From: Sphingobium sp. AP49
GTDB lineage: Bacteria > Pseudomonadota > Alphaproteobacteria > Sphingomonadales > Sphingomonadaceae
Reading direction: 5' to 3'
Assembly: GCF_000281715.2 (NCBI RefSeq)
Contig: NZ_CP124576.1
Location: 4,065,001 to 4,129,000 of the forward strand
Length of the DNA stretch: 64,000 nucleotides
Shown here: positions 1 to 8,799 of the stretch, piece by piece
Layout of the letters: each line of letters opens with the position of its first letter
Numbering within the stretch: the first letter of the stretch is position 1
Program-made: the position numbers and the translations under genes
Notes under the pieces: generated by a model
Seen by the model: the letters and a program-made list of their open reading frames with translations, nothing else
The model's database searches: none
What the model was told of the DNA's origin: nothing

Positions 1-216
1 GCGCAACGCCATGATCGCCTTTATCTTCTCGCGCCGGCGCGACGGATGCGGGCCGGCCAGCAGCGCATGATGTGGCACACCGGTCACGCCCTCCCCGCCC
101 GGCAGCGCCGTCACCAGCTCGACAGCCAGCCCCCGCGCCGCCAGTTCGGCGGCGAGGATGCGGACATTGCGCACCACACCGGTCGCGGCCAGCGCATGGA
201 CATAGAGGATGATCAC
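1..216 (-). CDS. Glycosyltransferase, family 4-like, N-terminal part (truncated by window edge)
   Basis: Only the first ~72 residues are inside the window. The reading frame opens with GTG at 216, which overlaps the stop of the upstream gene in a GTGA arrangement, so the two are translationally coupled. The protein begins IILYVHALAATGVVRNV, followed by LAAELAARGLAVELVT, the usual first Rossmann strand and loop of GT-B glycosyltransferases (GT4-like N-terminal domain). No signal peptide is visible, so it should act at the cytoplasmic face. Its neighbours (sugar-transfer ATP-grasp, nucleotidyltransferase, Ddl-like ligase) support a role in glycan assembly. Donor and acceptor cannot be inferred. 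The catalytic C-terminal half is outside the window. Confidence 0.62.
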   Translation of the reverse strand, partial: MIILYVHALAATGVVRNVRILAAELAARGLAVELVTALPGGEGVTGVPHHALLAGPHPSRRREKIKAIMALR

Positions 217-1304
217 GCCCGGCGTGCGTCCCGCTCGATCGCGCCCGCTGCCTGCCAGCGCCGCGACGGCAAATGACGCAGATGATGGCAATAAAGCGCC
301 CCCAGACGGCTGTCGGCCAGGCCACGGCCGCTGACCAGTTGGACGATATCGGTGCCGGGATTCCAGTTGCCCTCGACCAGCACCGGGCCATCCGGTGTCA
401 ATCCGACATCCCAACCGATCACGGTAAAGCCCGATCGGAAGGCAAGATGTGCCCTGAGCGCCAGCGCCACGGCAGCATCAAGATCGGGCACCGGCCGGCC
501 GCTGATCATCGCGCCGGTCAGCGGATGACGATCACAGCGGATCGGTGCGCCATCCGGCCCCGCCTGCCACACTGGACCGCAGCGCCCGTCGCCATCGATC
601 GACAGCACAAGATTGCCGGCATTGAAATTATCCACAGGCTGCCCGCCCCCGGCCGACAAGCGCAGCGCCAGCGCGCAGGCCTCTGGCGTGCCGACCTCAT
701 CGAGGCAGGTGACCACCCGCAGGGTCGGCAACGCGCCAGGCGAAATATCCGCCAGTGCCCCATGAGTCGCCAGACAGTGCTGGATGACCCCGCCCGCCGC
801 CCAGAGCGCCAGCAGGCGCAGTCGCAGCGCATCGTCGGCGATCGGACCTTCCGCCCCTTCCCAGCGCCCGCCCTTCTTCTCGAAACGCACCACGCCCTGG
901 CCCTTGGAACAATAGCTGGGCTTGGCGATAATGACGCTCTGGCCGTGCAGCCAGGTGGTGATATCGCTCGCCTCCAGCGCGAAACTGTCGGGTACCGGCA
1001 GGCCGGCGGCAACGGCATGGCGGGCGAAAAGCTGCTTGTTCTTGAGCGGATTGGCTTCCGCCGGAAAGGCGCCGGGATTGAGCAGCCGATGCACGCCCTT
1101 GCGATCACGCATACTGAGCCCCTGCGCCCGCACCGTCTCGCACAACAACCGCCGTTCCGACCCGGCCCAGCCGCTGCGCCCGCTCGCCGCGATCAGCCGC
1201 GCGATCATGCGGCGGCCGACCGACCAGTGACGGCGCAACCCGTCATGATAGGCGGCCAGCAGCATATTGCCGTCTGCCGGGGGCAGCGCGCGCAACGTGA
1301 ACAA
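213..1304 (-). CDS. Sugar-transfer-associated ATP-grasp protein
   Basis: A 363-residue protein with an ATP-grasp core. Nucleotide-binding lysine strands are visible (VIIAKPSYCSKGQGV near residue 125), and the metal-binding end reads VIGWDVGLTPDGPVLVEGNWNPG near residue 310, as in the family named ATP-grasp in sugar-transfer loci. ATP-grasp enzymes join a carboxylate to an amine or thiol via an acyl-phosphate; the substrate here is unknown. The start is a TTG at 1304, three bases after the upstream gene's stop; an ATG at 1265 is an alternative. It ends in a GTGA overlap with the glycosyltransferase. Family assignment is good; the reaction is inferred only from fold and neighbourhood. Confidence 0.75.
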   Translation of the reverse strand: MFTLRALPPADGNMLLAAYHDGLRRHWSVGRRMIARLIAASGRSGWAGSERRLLCETVRAQGLSMRDRKGVHRLLNPGAFPAEANPLKNKQLFARHAVAAGLPVPDSFALEASDITTWLHGQSVIIAKPSYCSKGQGVVRFEKKGGRWEGAEGPIADDALRLRLLALWAAGGVIQHCLATHGALADISPGALPTLRVVTCLDEVGTPEACALALRLSAGGGQPVDNFNAGNLVLSIDGDGRCGPVWQAGPDGAPIRCDRHPLTGAMISGRPVPDLDAAVALALRAHLAFRSGFTVIGWDVGLTPDGPVLVEGNWNPGTDIVQLVSGRGLADSRLGALYCHHLRHLPSRRWQAAGAIERDARRA

Positions 1305-1307
1305 GGG

Positions 1308-2114
1308 TCAGGCCGCCTCGACCCGAGTCAACCGCTGCTGCAGCAATTCACTCGCCACGCCATGACTGCGCGCGTTGTCGACGTCGATCGCGACCGCGCC
1401 GTCGCTCAGGATCACCGGCGCGATCACCATGCGGAACCGGCGAGAAAAGCGCGCGAAGGCCTGGCCCAGCGTGCCAATGCCGAAGCGGAAGCGGATAAGG
1501 TTTAGCAAGCCGAAGGCGCCAATGATGCGCATCGGATGCTTCACGAACTGCCCGCCCGAACGGAAGGTTTCGGCCGCCGCCAGCGCCTTGCCATCCTTTA
1601 GCCAATAGGTGTTGCAGTTGGAAAATTCGTCGTCGGCAAAGCGATAGAATTTGCGCTGCCCCTGCGGATGCGCCGCCAGCACCGAGGCCCGACGGGTGAA
1701 GGCGACACCCGCGCTGGCCCCCTGTGCGGCACAGCCGTCCAGCATCTCGGCCAGCGCATCGGGGGTCAGCAGCACATTGTCGGCGGTGGTGATGAGCAAC
1801 GGGAAGCGTGCGCCATCGGCCGCCGCCAGCACGGAGTCGACCAGATTGGGTTGAGCCGGGATCGCGACCAGTCGGCCGGTATTGCGCAGGCCCCTCAGCT
1901 GCGGCAGCATGTCCAAAACCTCCACATCCTCGATCGCGACGCGGATCTCGCCGATGCGCGGGCTCGCAGCCAGCGCCTCGATCACATGGACCAGCATCGG
2001 CTGACCGACCACCGGAACCAGGCATTTATGAGTGACGCCCGCATCCAGCGCGAGCGGGTCGGTCGCACCGTCGCGTTTGCCGGCCAACACCAGCGCCGTT
2101 GCCGTGCCGGGCAT
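1308..2114 (-). CDS. Nucleotidyltransferase family protein (MobA/RfbA-like NTP transferase)
   Basis: 268 residues with an N-terminal nucleotide-binding loop, ALVLAGKRDG, then a conserved lysine context HKCLVPVVGQPMLVHVIEAL, the pattern of NTP-transferases that activate sugars or phospho-alcohols by attaching a nucleotide. LITTADNVLLT near residue 100 supplies the metal-binding aspartate. The ATG at 2114 overlaps the stop of the Ddl-like gene by one base (TGATG), so it is read from the same transcript. In context it probably provides an activated sugar or other head group for the neighbouring glycosyltransferase. The substrate and nucleotide specificity cannot be read from sequence. Confidence 0.72.
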   Translation of the reverse strand: MPGTATALVLAGKRDGATDPLALDAGVTHKCLVPVVGQPMLVHVIEALAASPRIGEIRVAIEDVEVLDMLPQLRGLRNTGRLVAIPAQPNLVDSVLAAADGARFPLLITTADNVLLTPDALAEMLDGCAAQGASAGVAFTRRASVLAAHPQGQRKFYRFADDEFSNCNTYWLKDGKALAAAETFRSGGQFVKHPMRIIGAFGLLNLIRFRFGIGTLGQAFARFSRRFRMVIAPVILSDGAVAIDVDNARSHGVASELLQQRLTRVEAA

Positions 2115-3145
2115 CAGGCGGCCTCCCGCACCGGCATTTCGGTCAGCAGGCCATGCCGCGCCAGGCTGTGCGCGACGATGGTTTCGACCAGGCTCTGATG
2201 ATCGACGCCGATCGAAGCGGCCGAGCGCGAGATCGTCTTCTTCGACCAGAGATTGCAGGACAGGTTCACTTCCATGAACAGCACATCGCCGCTCACAGGA
2301 TCATAGCGATACTCGAACCGGCCATAGTCGAACGGCCAGAGCTCGGGCAGCAGACGGCTGGTCATATCCTCCAGCCGCACCCGCAGGTCATGGTCCTCGA
2401 CCAGGATCAGCGGGTCGTCGCCGGCATCGATCAGGCCGCGCTTTTCCTCATAGCTGCGCTCGCGATGCGGGTCGGCCGGCACATACATCATCGGCGGCAG
2501 GATCCAGGGCTGGCCCCCGCTGCCGCCGACCACCGGCACGGCGACGTCGAGCAAGGGCGCCCAGGCCTCGACCAGCACATCATGGCCCAGGCCATGGAGA
2601 TGATCGGCATGGGCATGCGCCTCGGCCCAGCTGTCGACCATGGCCAGGCCCCAGGAGGCGGAAGAGGCATTGGGCTTCACCACCAGCCGTTCGGCCTGAA
2701 ATTCCGCGCCTGCGGGCATGGCGCCCCGGCGCAGTATCCGCGCGGGCATGGTCGGCACGCCATGGGCGCGGGCGATCAGCTTGGACAGATATTTGTCGTC
2801 CGACACGCCGCGCAGGATCGGGCTCGCCCCCAGAAAGGGCACGCCGCGCCAGGACAGGAGCAGCGGCGCCAGCATCTCGCTATTCTGGAAACCGCCGCGA
2901 TTGAGCAGGGTGACGACGAAGTCGACATCGGGTCGATCGAACAGCGCATCATAGCTGTCGGCAACCGCGACATTGAGGCCGATCGCCTCAAGGGTCGACC
3001 GCATCTCATGATGGTAGACGGCATGATTTCCATCCACGCTGTCGGCACCACCGCCCTTGCAGGCATGCTTGGCCAGGAACAGGAGGCGCAACCGGGCCTT
3101 GTCGGCCGGGGAGATGCGCAGACAACGGTCGATCGGGTTCAGCAT
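2114..3145 (-). CDS. D-alanine--D-alanine-ligase-like ATP-grasp protein
   Basis: 343 residues, slightly longer than typical Ddl. The N-terminal half carries LVVKPNASSASWGLAMV (ATP lysine and glycine-rich loop), and the C-terminal half has FMEVNLSCNLWSKKTISRSA, which aligns in pattern with the Ddl glutamate/asparagine metal ligands. The usual Ddl EINTLPG signature is altered to EVNLSCN, so this is unlikely to be the housekeeping peptidoglycan ligase. It is the first gene of the coupled four-gene cluster; no clear Shine-Dalgarno sequence precedes the ATG at 3145. It may form an amide or ester on a sugar or small peptide. Family confidence is good, substrate unknown. Confidence 0.72.
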   Translation of the reverse strand: MLNPIDRCLRISPADKARLRLLFLAKHACKGGGADSVDGNHAVYHHEMRSTLEAIGLNVAVADSYDALFDRPDVDFVVTLLNRGGFQNSEMLAPLLLSWRGVPFLGASPILRGVSDDKYLSKLIARAHGVPTMPARILRRGAMPAGAEFQAERLVVKPNASSASWGLAMVDSWAEAHAHADHLHGLGHDVLVEAWAPLLDVAVPVVGGSGGQPWILPPMMYVPADPHRERSYEEKRGLIDAGDDPLILVEDHDLRVRLEDMTSRLLPELWPFDYGRFEYRYDPVSGDVLFMEVNLSCNLWSKKTISRSAASIGVDHQSLVETIVAHSLARHGLLTEMPVREAA

Positions 3146-3263
3146 GACGGCGCTTTAGCATCCGCCCGTTACGCTGGATTGACGACGCGGTTACCGCCAG
3201 GGGACGAAGTCGGGTCAACCACGTGACGGGTTCATGACCCGGCGATGTCAAACCCGTCGCAGA

Positions 3264-4886
3264 TCAGGACTGAATCATTTGCAGCGCCACCGCCTCGGCT
3301 ACCTTGATGCCGTCGATCGCGGCCGACAGGATGCCCCCGGCATAGCCTGCGCCCTCGCCTGCCGGATAGAGGCCGGCGACGTTGAGGCTCTGGAAGTCCT
3401 TGCCCCGCGTAATCCGGATTGGCGAGGATGTGCGGGTTTCCACCCCGGTCATCACCGCATCGGGATCGTCATAGCGCGCAATCTGGCGGCCAAAGGCGGG
3501 CAACGCCTCATGGAAGGCCTCGATCACATAATCGGGCAGGCACAGCGACAGGTCGGTCGGCGTCACCCCCGGCTTGTAGGAGGGGATGACCGATCCCAGC
3601 TCGGTCGAAGGCCGGCGGGCGAGGAAGTCGCCGACCGTCTGCCCCGGCGCCCAGTAGGAGGCGCCGCCCGCGACATAGGCTAGGCTCTCCCAATGGCGCT
3701 GCAGTTCGATCCCGGCCAGCGGTCCGTCGGGAAAGTCGCGCGCCGGATCGATGCCGACGACCAGGCCCGAATTCGCGTTGAACTCGGCCCGGCTATATTG
3801 GCTCATGCCGTTGGTGACGACTCGCCCTTCCTCGGACGTCGCGGCGACCACCCGGCCGCCCGGGCACATGCAGAAGCTGTAGACGGTGCGGCCATTGGTG
3901 CAATGATGGGCCAGGCTATAGGCGGCCGCGCCCAGATCGGGATGCCCGGCGCAATTGCCATAGCGCGCCTTGTCGACCCAGCTTTGCGGATGCTCGATCC
4001 GCACGCCGATGGAAAAGGGCTTGGGTTCGATATGCACGCCCTTGCCATGCAGCATCTCGAAAGTCGGCCGTGCGCTGTGCCCCACCGCCAGGACGACATG
4101 ATCCGCCTCGATCACGCTGCCGTCCTGCAACACCAGGCCGCGCAGCATCTGCGTACCGTCACCCTGGCGTTCCAGCACCAGATCATCGACGCGATGCTGC
4201 CAGCGATATTCACCGCCCAGCGATTCGATCTGCTTGCGCATCGCTTCCACCATCGAGACCAGGCGGAAGGTGCCGATATGGGGATGCGCCTCCCACAATA
4301 TATCGTCGGGTGCGCCCGCCGCGACGAATTCCTCCAGCACCTTGCGCCCCAGGAAGCGGGGATCCTTCACCCGGCAATAGAGCTTGCCGTCGGAGAAGGT
4401 GCCCGCGCCGCCCTCGCCGAACTGGACGTTGCTGTCGGGGTTCAGCTCCGCGCGGCGCCACAGGCCCCAGGTGTCCTTGGTCCGCTCGCGCACCACCTTG
4501 CCGCGATCAAGGATGATCGGCTTGAACCCCATCTGCGCCAGGATGAGGCCCGCAAACAGCCCGCACGGTCCCGCGCCGATCACCACCGGCCGCTTGCCCT
4601 GCCAGCCATCGGGCACATGGGCGACGAACTTGTAGCTGGTGTCGGGCGTCGGCCGGACATCATGGTCGTTGGCGAAGCGTTCCAGCACCGCCGCCTCGTC
4701 CATGACATCGACATCGAGCGTATAGACGAGCTGAATCGCGCTGCGGCGGCGCGCATCATTGCCGCGCCGTACGACGCTGTGGCCCAGCAGTTGTTGCGGC
4801 GCCAGGCCCAAGCGTTCGCAGATGGCGAGGGGCATCGCCTCGGCCGGGTGGTCGAGGGGCAGTTTCAGGCCGGAAAGACGGATCAT
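3264..4886 (-). CDS. FAD-dependent dehydrogenase, COG2509 family
   Basis: About 540 residues from the ATG at 4886 (an ATG at 4898 is an alternative; the chosen start begins MIRLSGLKLPLDHP, the common family start). The dinucleotide-binding motif VIGAGPCGLFAGLILAQMG lies near residue 105 and a second nucleotide-binding region LAVGHSARPTFEML near residue 275. The C-terminus, GLYPAGEGAGYAGGILSAA, is the strongly conserved FAD-contact segment of this family. These cytosolic flavoproteins are widespread but biochemically poorly defined; an NAD(P)H-dependent oxidoreductase role is likely. It stands alone between the glycan cluster and the PepSY gene. Confidence 0.85.
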   Translation of the reverse strand: MIRLSGLKLPLDHPAEAMPLAICERLGLAPQQLLGHSVVRRGNDARRRSAIQLVYTLDVDVMDEAAVLERFANDHDVRPTPDTSYKFVAHVPDGWQGKRPVVIGAGPCGLFAGLILAQMGFKPIILDRGKVVRERTKDTWGLWRRAELNPDSNVQFGEGGAGTFSDGKLYCRVKDPRFLGRKVLEEFVAAGAPDDILWEAHPHIGTFRLVSMVEAMRKQIESLGGEYRWQHRVDDLVLERQGDGTQMLRGLVLQDGSVIEADHVVLAVGHSARPTFEMLHGKGVHIEPKPFSIGVRIEHPQSWVDKARYGNCAGHPDLGAAAYSLAHHCTNGRTVYSFCMCPGGRVVAATSEEGRVVTNGMSQYSRAEFNANSGLVVGIDPARDFPDGPLAGIELQRHWESLAYVAGGASYWAPGQTVGDFLARRPSTELGSVIPSYKPGVTPTDLSLCLPDYVIEAFHEALPAFGRQIARYDDPDAVMTGVETRTSSPIRITRGKDFQSLNVAGLYPAGEGAGYAGGILSAAIDGIKVAEAVALQMIQS

Positions 4887-4919
4887 GGCCCTGCCCATAA
4901 TCGCTAACGGCCCGAAATG

Positions 4920-6203
4920 CTATTCCCCGGCGCGCTTCAACCGGCCAGCAAGCCATTCACCCGCCAGCGCCGCCAGCATCGACAGGCCGGTGAGCGGGAA
5001 CAGCAGGCCAATGACCAGCATCAGCCCCGCTACCGTCCGGCGCACAGCCGGGGTCGCATCAGGCGGGGCGCACAGCCGTCCATTTCGCCGCCGCTTCCAC
5101 CACAATATCGGCGCGGTCAGACACAGCAGCAGCAGGCACAGGCACCCCGCCAGCATCAGCAGCCGATTGGCCTCGCCATATTCCTGCCCCTGATGCGTGG
5201 CGATGCCCCATTCGACCACGCGCGCACCACCGCCGAAATTGCGCCAGGCGATATCCTGCACCACCGCGCCTGATGCGGCATCGATGGTGATTGCGCGGGC
5301 ATCCTGCGCCCGCTCGACCATGGTGGCGACTAGCCAGGGCGCGCCCGGCGTAGCGGGCAGGACCAGCGTATAGCCGCCGCTGACGCCGCGCTGCGCGACG
5401 ATATCCGCCACCGCATCGATGCCAATGCCGCCAACGGCGCCCTTGGCCGCGCCGCCCTCGCGCAAGGCCCAGGGCAATGCTTCCTGCGCCGGTGCAGTCC
5501 ATGGAATGACCGGCGCCCTGGGGCGACCCAGGTCATTCGCAGCGACCACCGCGCGCAGCCCCCCGCCCCAGACTTCGGTCCAAGGCATGCCGGTCACCGC
5601 CAGGAAAAGGATGACCAGCGCCGACGCAAAACCCAGCGTGCCATGTAGGTCGCGCCAGAACAGCCGCCCGCCTGGTCGCCCCCGCACCGCCAGCGCCGGC
5701 TGGCCGCGCCGGGGCCAGCGCAGATAGAGGCCGGTTATGCAGAGCAGGATCGCCCAGCCCGCCACCACCTCCACCAGCCGATTGCCGACCGCCCCGGTCA
5801 GCGCCAGGCTGTGCAGGTCCTTGATCACCTTCATAATGCCGCCGCCCTGCATGGTGCCCAGGATGCGACCGTCATGCGGATCGACGAACCAGGTGACGGC
5901 ATCACCCCCTGTCGCCTTCGTCGTCACCCGCCAGCTTTCATCCCGCATTGCCGGCCGGACGATCTGGGTGACGCGCAGCCCGCTGGTCCGCTCCACGGCG
6001 GCGACCATTTGCGAAGGCGGCACACCGCCAGGTGCGGCGGCGATCCGCACCGGATAGACCAGCGCCTCGATCTCCGGCTTATAGAGATAGAGCGCACCGG
6101 TCACCGCCATCAGCGCCAGCACCGGCAGGACGATCAACCCGGCATAGAAATGCCACCGCCACATCGCCCGATAAAAGGCGCCACTGCCCATCGCCGCCGC
6201 CAT
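4920..6203 (-). CDS. PepSY-associated TM helix protein (inner-membrane reductase-like)
   Basis: 427 residues. An N-terminal hydrophobic helix, YAGLIVLPVLALMAVTGALY, is followed by PepSY-type periplasmic segments (VTWFVDPHDGRILG), a second helix pair around residue 150 to 210, and C-terminal helices including LLMLAGCLCLLLLCLTAPIL. This is the PiuB/PepSY_TM architecture, often encoded beside TonB receptors and thought to reduce or release metal from ferric or cupric complexes. Its ATG at 6203 overlaps the receptor stop by one base, so both are co-translated. Metal-related function is inferred from family and neighbour. Confidence 0.85.
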   Translation of the reverse strand: MAAAMGSGAFYRAMWRWHFYAGLIVLPVLALMAVTGALYLYKPEIEALVYPVRIAAAPGGVPPSQMVAAVERTSGLRVTQIVRPAMRDESWRVTTKATGGDAVTWFVDPHDGRILGTMQGGGIMKVIKDLHSLALTGAVGNRLVEVVAGWAILLCITGLYLRWPRRGQPALAVRGRPGGRLFWRDLHGTLGFASALVILFLAVTGMPWTEVWGGGLRAVVAANDLGRPRAPVIPWTAPAQEALPWALREGGAAKGAVGGIGIDAVADIVAQRGVSGGYTLVLPATPGAPWLVATMVERAQDARAITIDAASGAVVQDIAWRNFGGGARVVEWGIATHQGQEYGEANRLLMLAGCLCLLLLCLTAPILWWKRRRNGRLCAPPDATPAVRRTVAGLMLVIGLLFPLTGLSMLAALAGEWLAGRLKRAGE

Positions 6204-8218
6204 CAGAAGCGCGCCTGGACGCCGCCATAAATGGCGCGCCGCTCGATCGGATAGAAGATCGCCTGCGCCGAGGGCGCCAGCGCGGAATAGTCGACCACCG
6301 CACCGATATCGCCGACGGCCGCCTCCGCAGTCAGGTTACGCGCATCGACGAACAGGGTGAGGCTATCGCGCAGTACCGCCTCCGCCCGCAGGTTCAGCGT
6401 CGCATAGCCACCGACCTGCTTGTTGTTGGCATAATCGACCCAGGCCCCCTGCGGCACCCATTCGACTGCAGGCGTCACATTGAACCGATCGGTGCCCAGC
6501 TTCACCTCCGCGCGGTAGACATGGCGCGGCACCACCGGCAGGCGATTGTCGCCGAATTGCACGTCGTCGCGGAAGCGGAAGTCGCTATATTGATAGACCT
6601 GCCGGAGTGTCGCCCAAGGGGCCAGTTCCAGGTCCAGCCCCGCCTCGATCCCCTGATGTCGGGTCTTGCTCGCATTGAAGGTAGCGGCCGGGATCGTGCC
6701 GGCGACCACATTATATTGCAGCATTTCACCCCGGATATCGGCGCGATAGAGGCTGACGTCCCAAGCCGCGATGCCGCGATGGCCGCGCGTGCCGATCTCC
6801 GCCGTCCACGCCTTTTGCGCGCCGACCGGCGTGAAGCCGGGCGCCCCGCCCGCCGGGGTCTGGCTCAGTTCGCCAAAGCCGGGCAGTTCGACCGAGCGGC
6901 TGTAATTGGCATAGACTTGGACAGTCTCCGCCGGTTCGTAGAGCAGGCCGAATTTCGGCGCGAAACTGTCGAAATCTGCGTCGCCGCTGCGCGCCGGGGC
7001 AAAGATATTGTCGATCTGCCGTTCGCCATGGGTGTAGATGCCTCCAGCGATCAGCCACAGACCCGCTACAGGCGCGATCCGCCCCTCGCCATAGCTGTTG
7101 ATCGTTTCCGCCTTCTGGATCGCATAGGCCGTCGGCGCCCCCGGCTTGCCGGCGACATTGACGAACTGACGCGCGACCGTGCGGCCGAAGCGCGCCTGGC
7201 TGCCCAGCGTCAGTTCCGCCGCCATGCCGCCAATCTCGCCCGCCAGATCCAGGCTGGCGAACAGCCCGCGATCCTGGGACTTCTGGTCGATCACCTGATA
7301 GATGGGATGGTCGAGCTGCTTGGCATTATAATAGACGCCAAAGGCCAGCTCGCCTCCCCCGATCTGCACTATGGTCCGGTTCTGCAAGCGGATCGAATCG
7401 ATGTTGCGCGCCTGATCACCCACAAAATTGCCTTTGGTCGGATCATGCAGCACATCCGCTTCGCTCAGCGCGCCGGATAGATCCTGCCGGATCGACTGGG
7501 CGCTGGCATAGAAGCGCGTTTCCACCGTCTCGCTGATCTTCAGTCCGACATTGCCGTTGAACCGCAGCGATTTGCGCGCGCCATGATCGCGGTCGCCATC
7601 GGATCGGTCGGCGGTGATCGCCGCCCAGCCATCGCCCCGATCATCGGCATAGCCATAGGCCGCCTTGCCCCGCAGCGTATTGAAGCTGCCGCCATCGATG
7701 CGAACCTCCGCGCCCGGCGCGCTGCGCCCGGTGGGCGTCACCGCATTGATCGCGCCGCCCAGCGTCGATCCGCCCAGCCGCAGCGCATTGGCACCGCGAT
7801 AGACCTCGATATGCTGGAAGACTTGCGGGTCCAGTTCCTGGAAATCACCATTATCGTCGGCAGCGTTGATCGGGATGCCGTCCTGCAACAGGGTCAGGCC
7901 GCGCATATGATAGCCACGCGACAGGCCCGATCCGCGGATCGATATCCGTACCTCCTGCCCGAATCGCGGCTGGGTGTAGACGCCGGGCGAAAAGGCGAGC
8001 GCATCGCGCAGCGACACAGCCAGCTTGTCGCCATAGTCATCCGCCGCGACGACATCGATGCCGCCAGGCGTGCGTGCCACCCGGGCCGCGGCTTCCTCGA
8101 TGATCGGGCTGGCGGTTACGATGATGCTGCCCGGATCGGGCGCTTCCTCCGCATGGAGGGGCAGGGAACAGGCAAGCGCACACAGCACCGCGCCGCGCGG
8201 GAGATGGGAAAGACGCAT
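6203..8218 (-). CDS. TonB-dependent outer-membrane receptor
   Basis: 671 residues with a signal peptide (MRLSHLPRGAVLCALACSLP...) and the plug domain that follows: SIIVTASPI, then LRDALAFSPGVYTQPRFG and IRGSGLSRGYHMRGL, the standard plug signatures. The C-terminal barrel ends in aromatic GGVQARF as required for BAM insertion. A FecA-type N-terminal signalling domain is absent, so it is not a transducer. The plug FQHIEVYRGANALRLGGSTLGG resembles siderophore and metal-chelate receptors. It is followed by a PepSY reductase-like gene and preceded by a DUF2946-like gene, a grouping seen in iron and copper loci. The cargo is uncertain. Confidence 0.9.
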   Translation of the reverse strand: MRLSHLPRGAVLCALACSLPLHAEEAPDPGSIIVTASPIIEEAAARVARTPGGIDVVAADDYGDKLAVSLRDALAFSPGVYTQPRFGQEVRISIRGSGLSRGYHMRGLTLLQDGIPINAADDNGDFQELDPQVFQHIEVYRGANALRLGGSTLGGAINAVTPTGRSAPGAEVRIDGGSFNTLRGKAAYGYADDRGDGWAAITADRSDGDRDHGARKSLRFNGNVGLKISETVETRFYASAQSIRQDLSGALSEADVLHDPTKGNFVGDQARNIDSIRLQNRTIVQIGGGELAFGVYYNAKQLDHPIYQVIDQKSQDRGLFASLDLAGEIGGMAAELTLGSQARFGRTVARQFVNVAGKPGAPTAYAIQKAETINSYGEGRIAPVAGLWLIAGGIYTHGERQIDNIFAPARSGDADFDSFAPKFGLLYEPAETVQVYANYSRSVELPGFGELSQTPAGGAPGFTPVGAQKAWTAEIGTRGHRGIAAWDVSLYRADIRGEMLQYNVVAGTIPAATFNASKTRHQGIEAGLDLELAPWATLRQVYQYSDFRFRDDVQFGDNRLPVVPRHVYRAEVKLGTDRFNVTPAVEWVPQGAWVDYANNKQVGGYATLNLRAEAVLRDSLTLFVDARNLTAEAAVGDIGAVVDYSALAPSAQAIFYPIERRAIYGGVQARF

Positions 8219-8286
8219 GAATTTTTGGACCTTAACTGAAAACAGCAGGGCGCTGGCCGGTTAGCGGCCACGCGCATGAACGGGTT

Positions 8287-8691
8287 TCAGGAAAGGCTGG
8301 GCGGTCCGGACGATGGTGGTGGTGGCGCGGCCAGCCGGGCGATGACGCCGGTGCGCAGCGCAAAGGCGATCGGACCGAAGGCCAGTTGCCAGGCCGGCAG
8401 TGGCAGGTCGGCCAGAATCAGCGGCGGCATGACCGGCTGGATCGAGGCCGCAAAGGGACAATGCTGGGTCTGTGGCGTGGCGTCGCCGGGATGCTTCTTG
8501 CCAGGCGCAATGTCGCGATCGACCACGACATTGACCGCGCCCTGGCCGGTACAAAGCGTCACGACGACGCCCCGTTCGGTCCGCATCGGCATGAAGCCGG
8601 CCGGCACCACCATCTGCATGGCCAGGACGAGCAGCGCCAGCGAAGCCAGCAGGCTCCGTGCCGCATATGATTCTCGTATGGCCCCCATCAT
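8287..8691 (-). CDS. DUF2946-like small membrane protein
   Basis: 134 residues. A hydrophobic N-terminal helix (LLASLALLVLAMQMVVPAGF) is followed by a periplasmic stretch VVTLCTGQG and a Cys/His-bearing segment TPQTQHCPFAAS, then a second hydrophobic region (PLPAWQLAFGPIAFALR). This arrangement is that of the DUF2946 family, whose members sit next to TonB receptors in copper- and iron-responsive loci. The cysteines and histidines suggest metal binding but this is unproven. About 68 bp separate it from the receptor start, so it is probably the first gene of that operon. Confidence 0.65.
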   Translation of the reverse strand: MMGAIRESYAARSLLASLALLVLAMQMVVPAGFMPMRTERGVVVTLCTGQGAVNVVVDRDIAPGKKHPGDATPQTQHCPFAASIQPVMPPLILADLPLPAWQLAFGPIAFALRTGVIARLAAPPPPSSGPPSLS

Positions 8692-8763
8692 CGGTCATGG
8701 CCTAGGTGGCCCAAACCCGTCTGTCACTAGGACAAAAGGCCATATCGCCGCGACATACTCACC

Positions 8764-8779
8764 TTGACGTAAACGTAAA
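8764..8779. promoter_or_regulatory. Candidate LiuR-type operator overlapping a -35 element
   Basis: The sequence TTGACGTAAACGTAAA is an imperfect palindrome with two ACGT half-sites separated by AA, 21 bp before the MerR-family start at 8800. Its first six bases, TTGACG, also match a sigma-70 -35 box, with a weak -10-like stretch near 8785-8792. Autoregulation by the downstream regulator is inferred. The binding specificity has not been demonstrated here. Confidence 0.45.
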
Positions 8780-8799
8780 CCCGTTTTACACCCTTGGCC

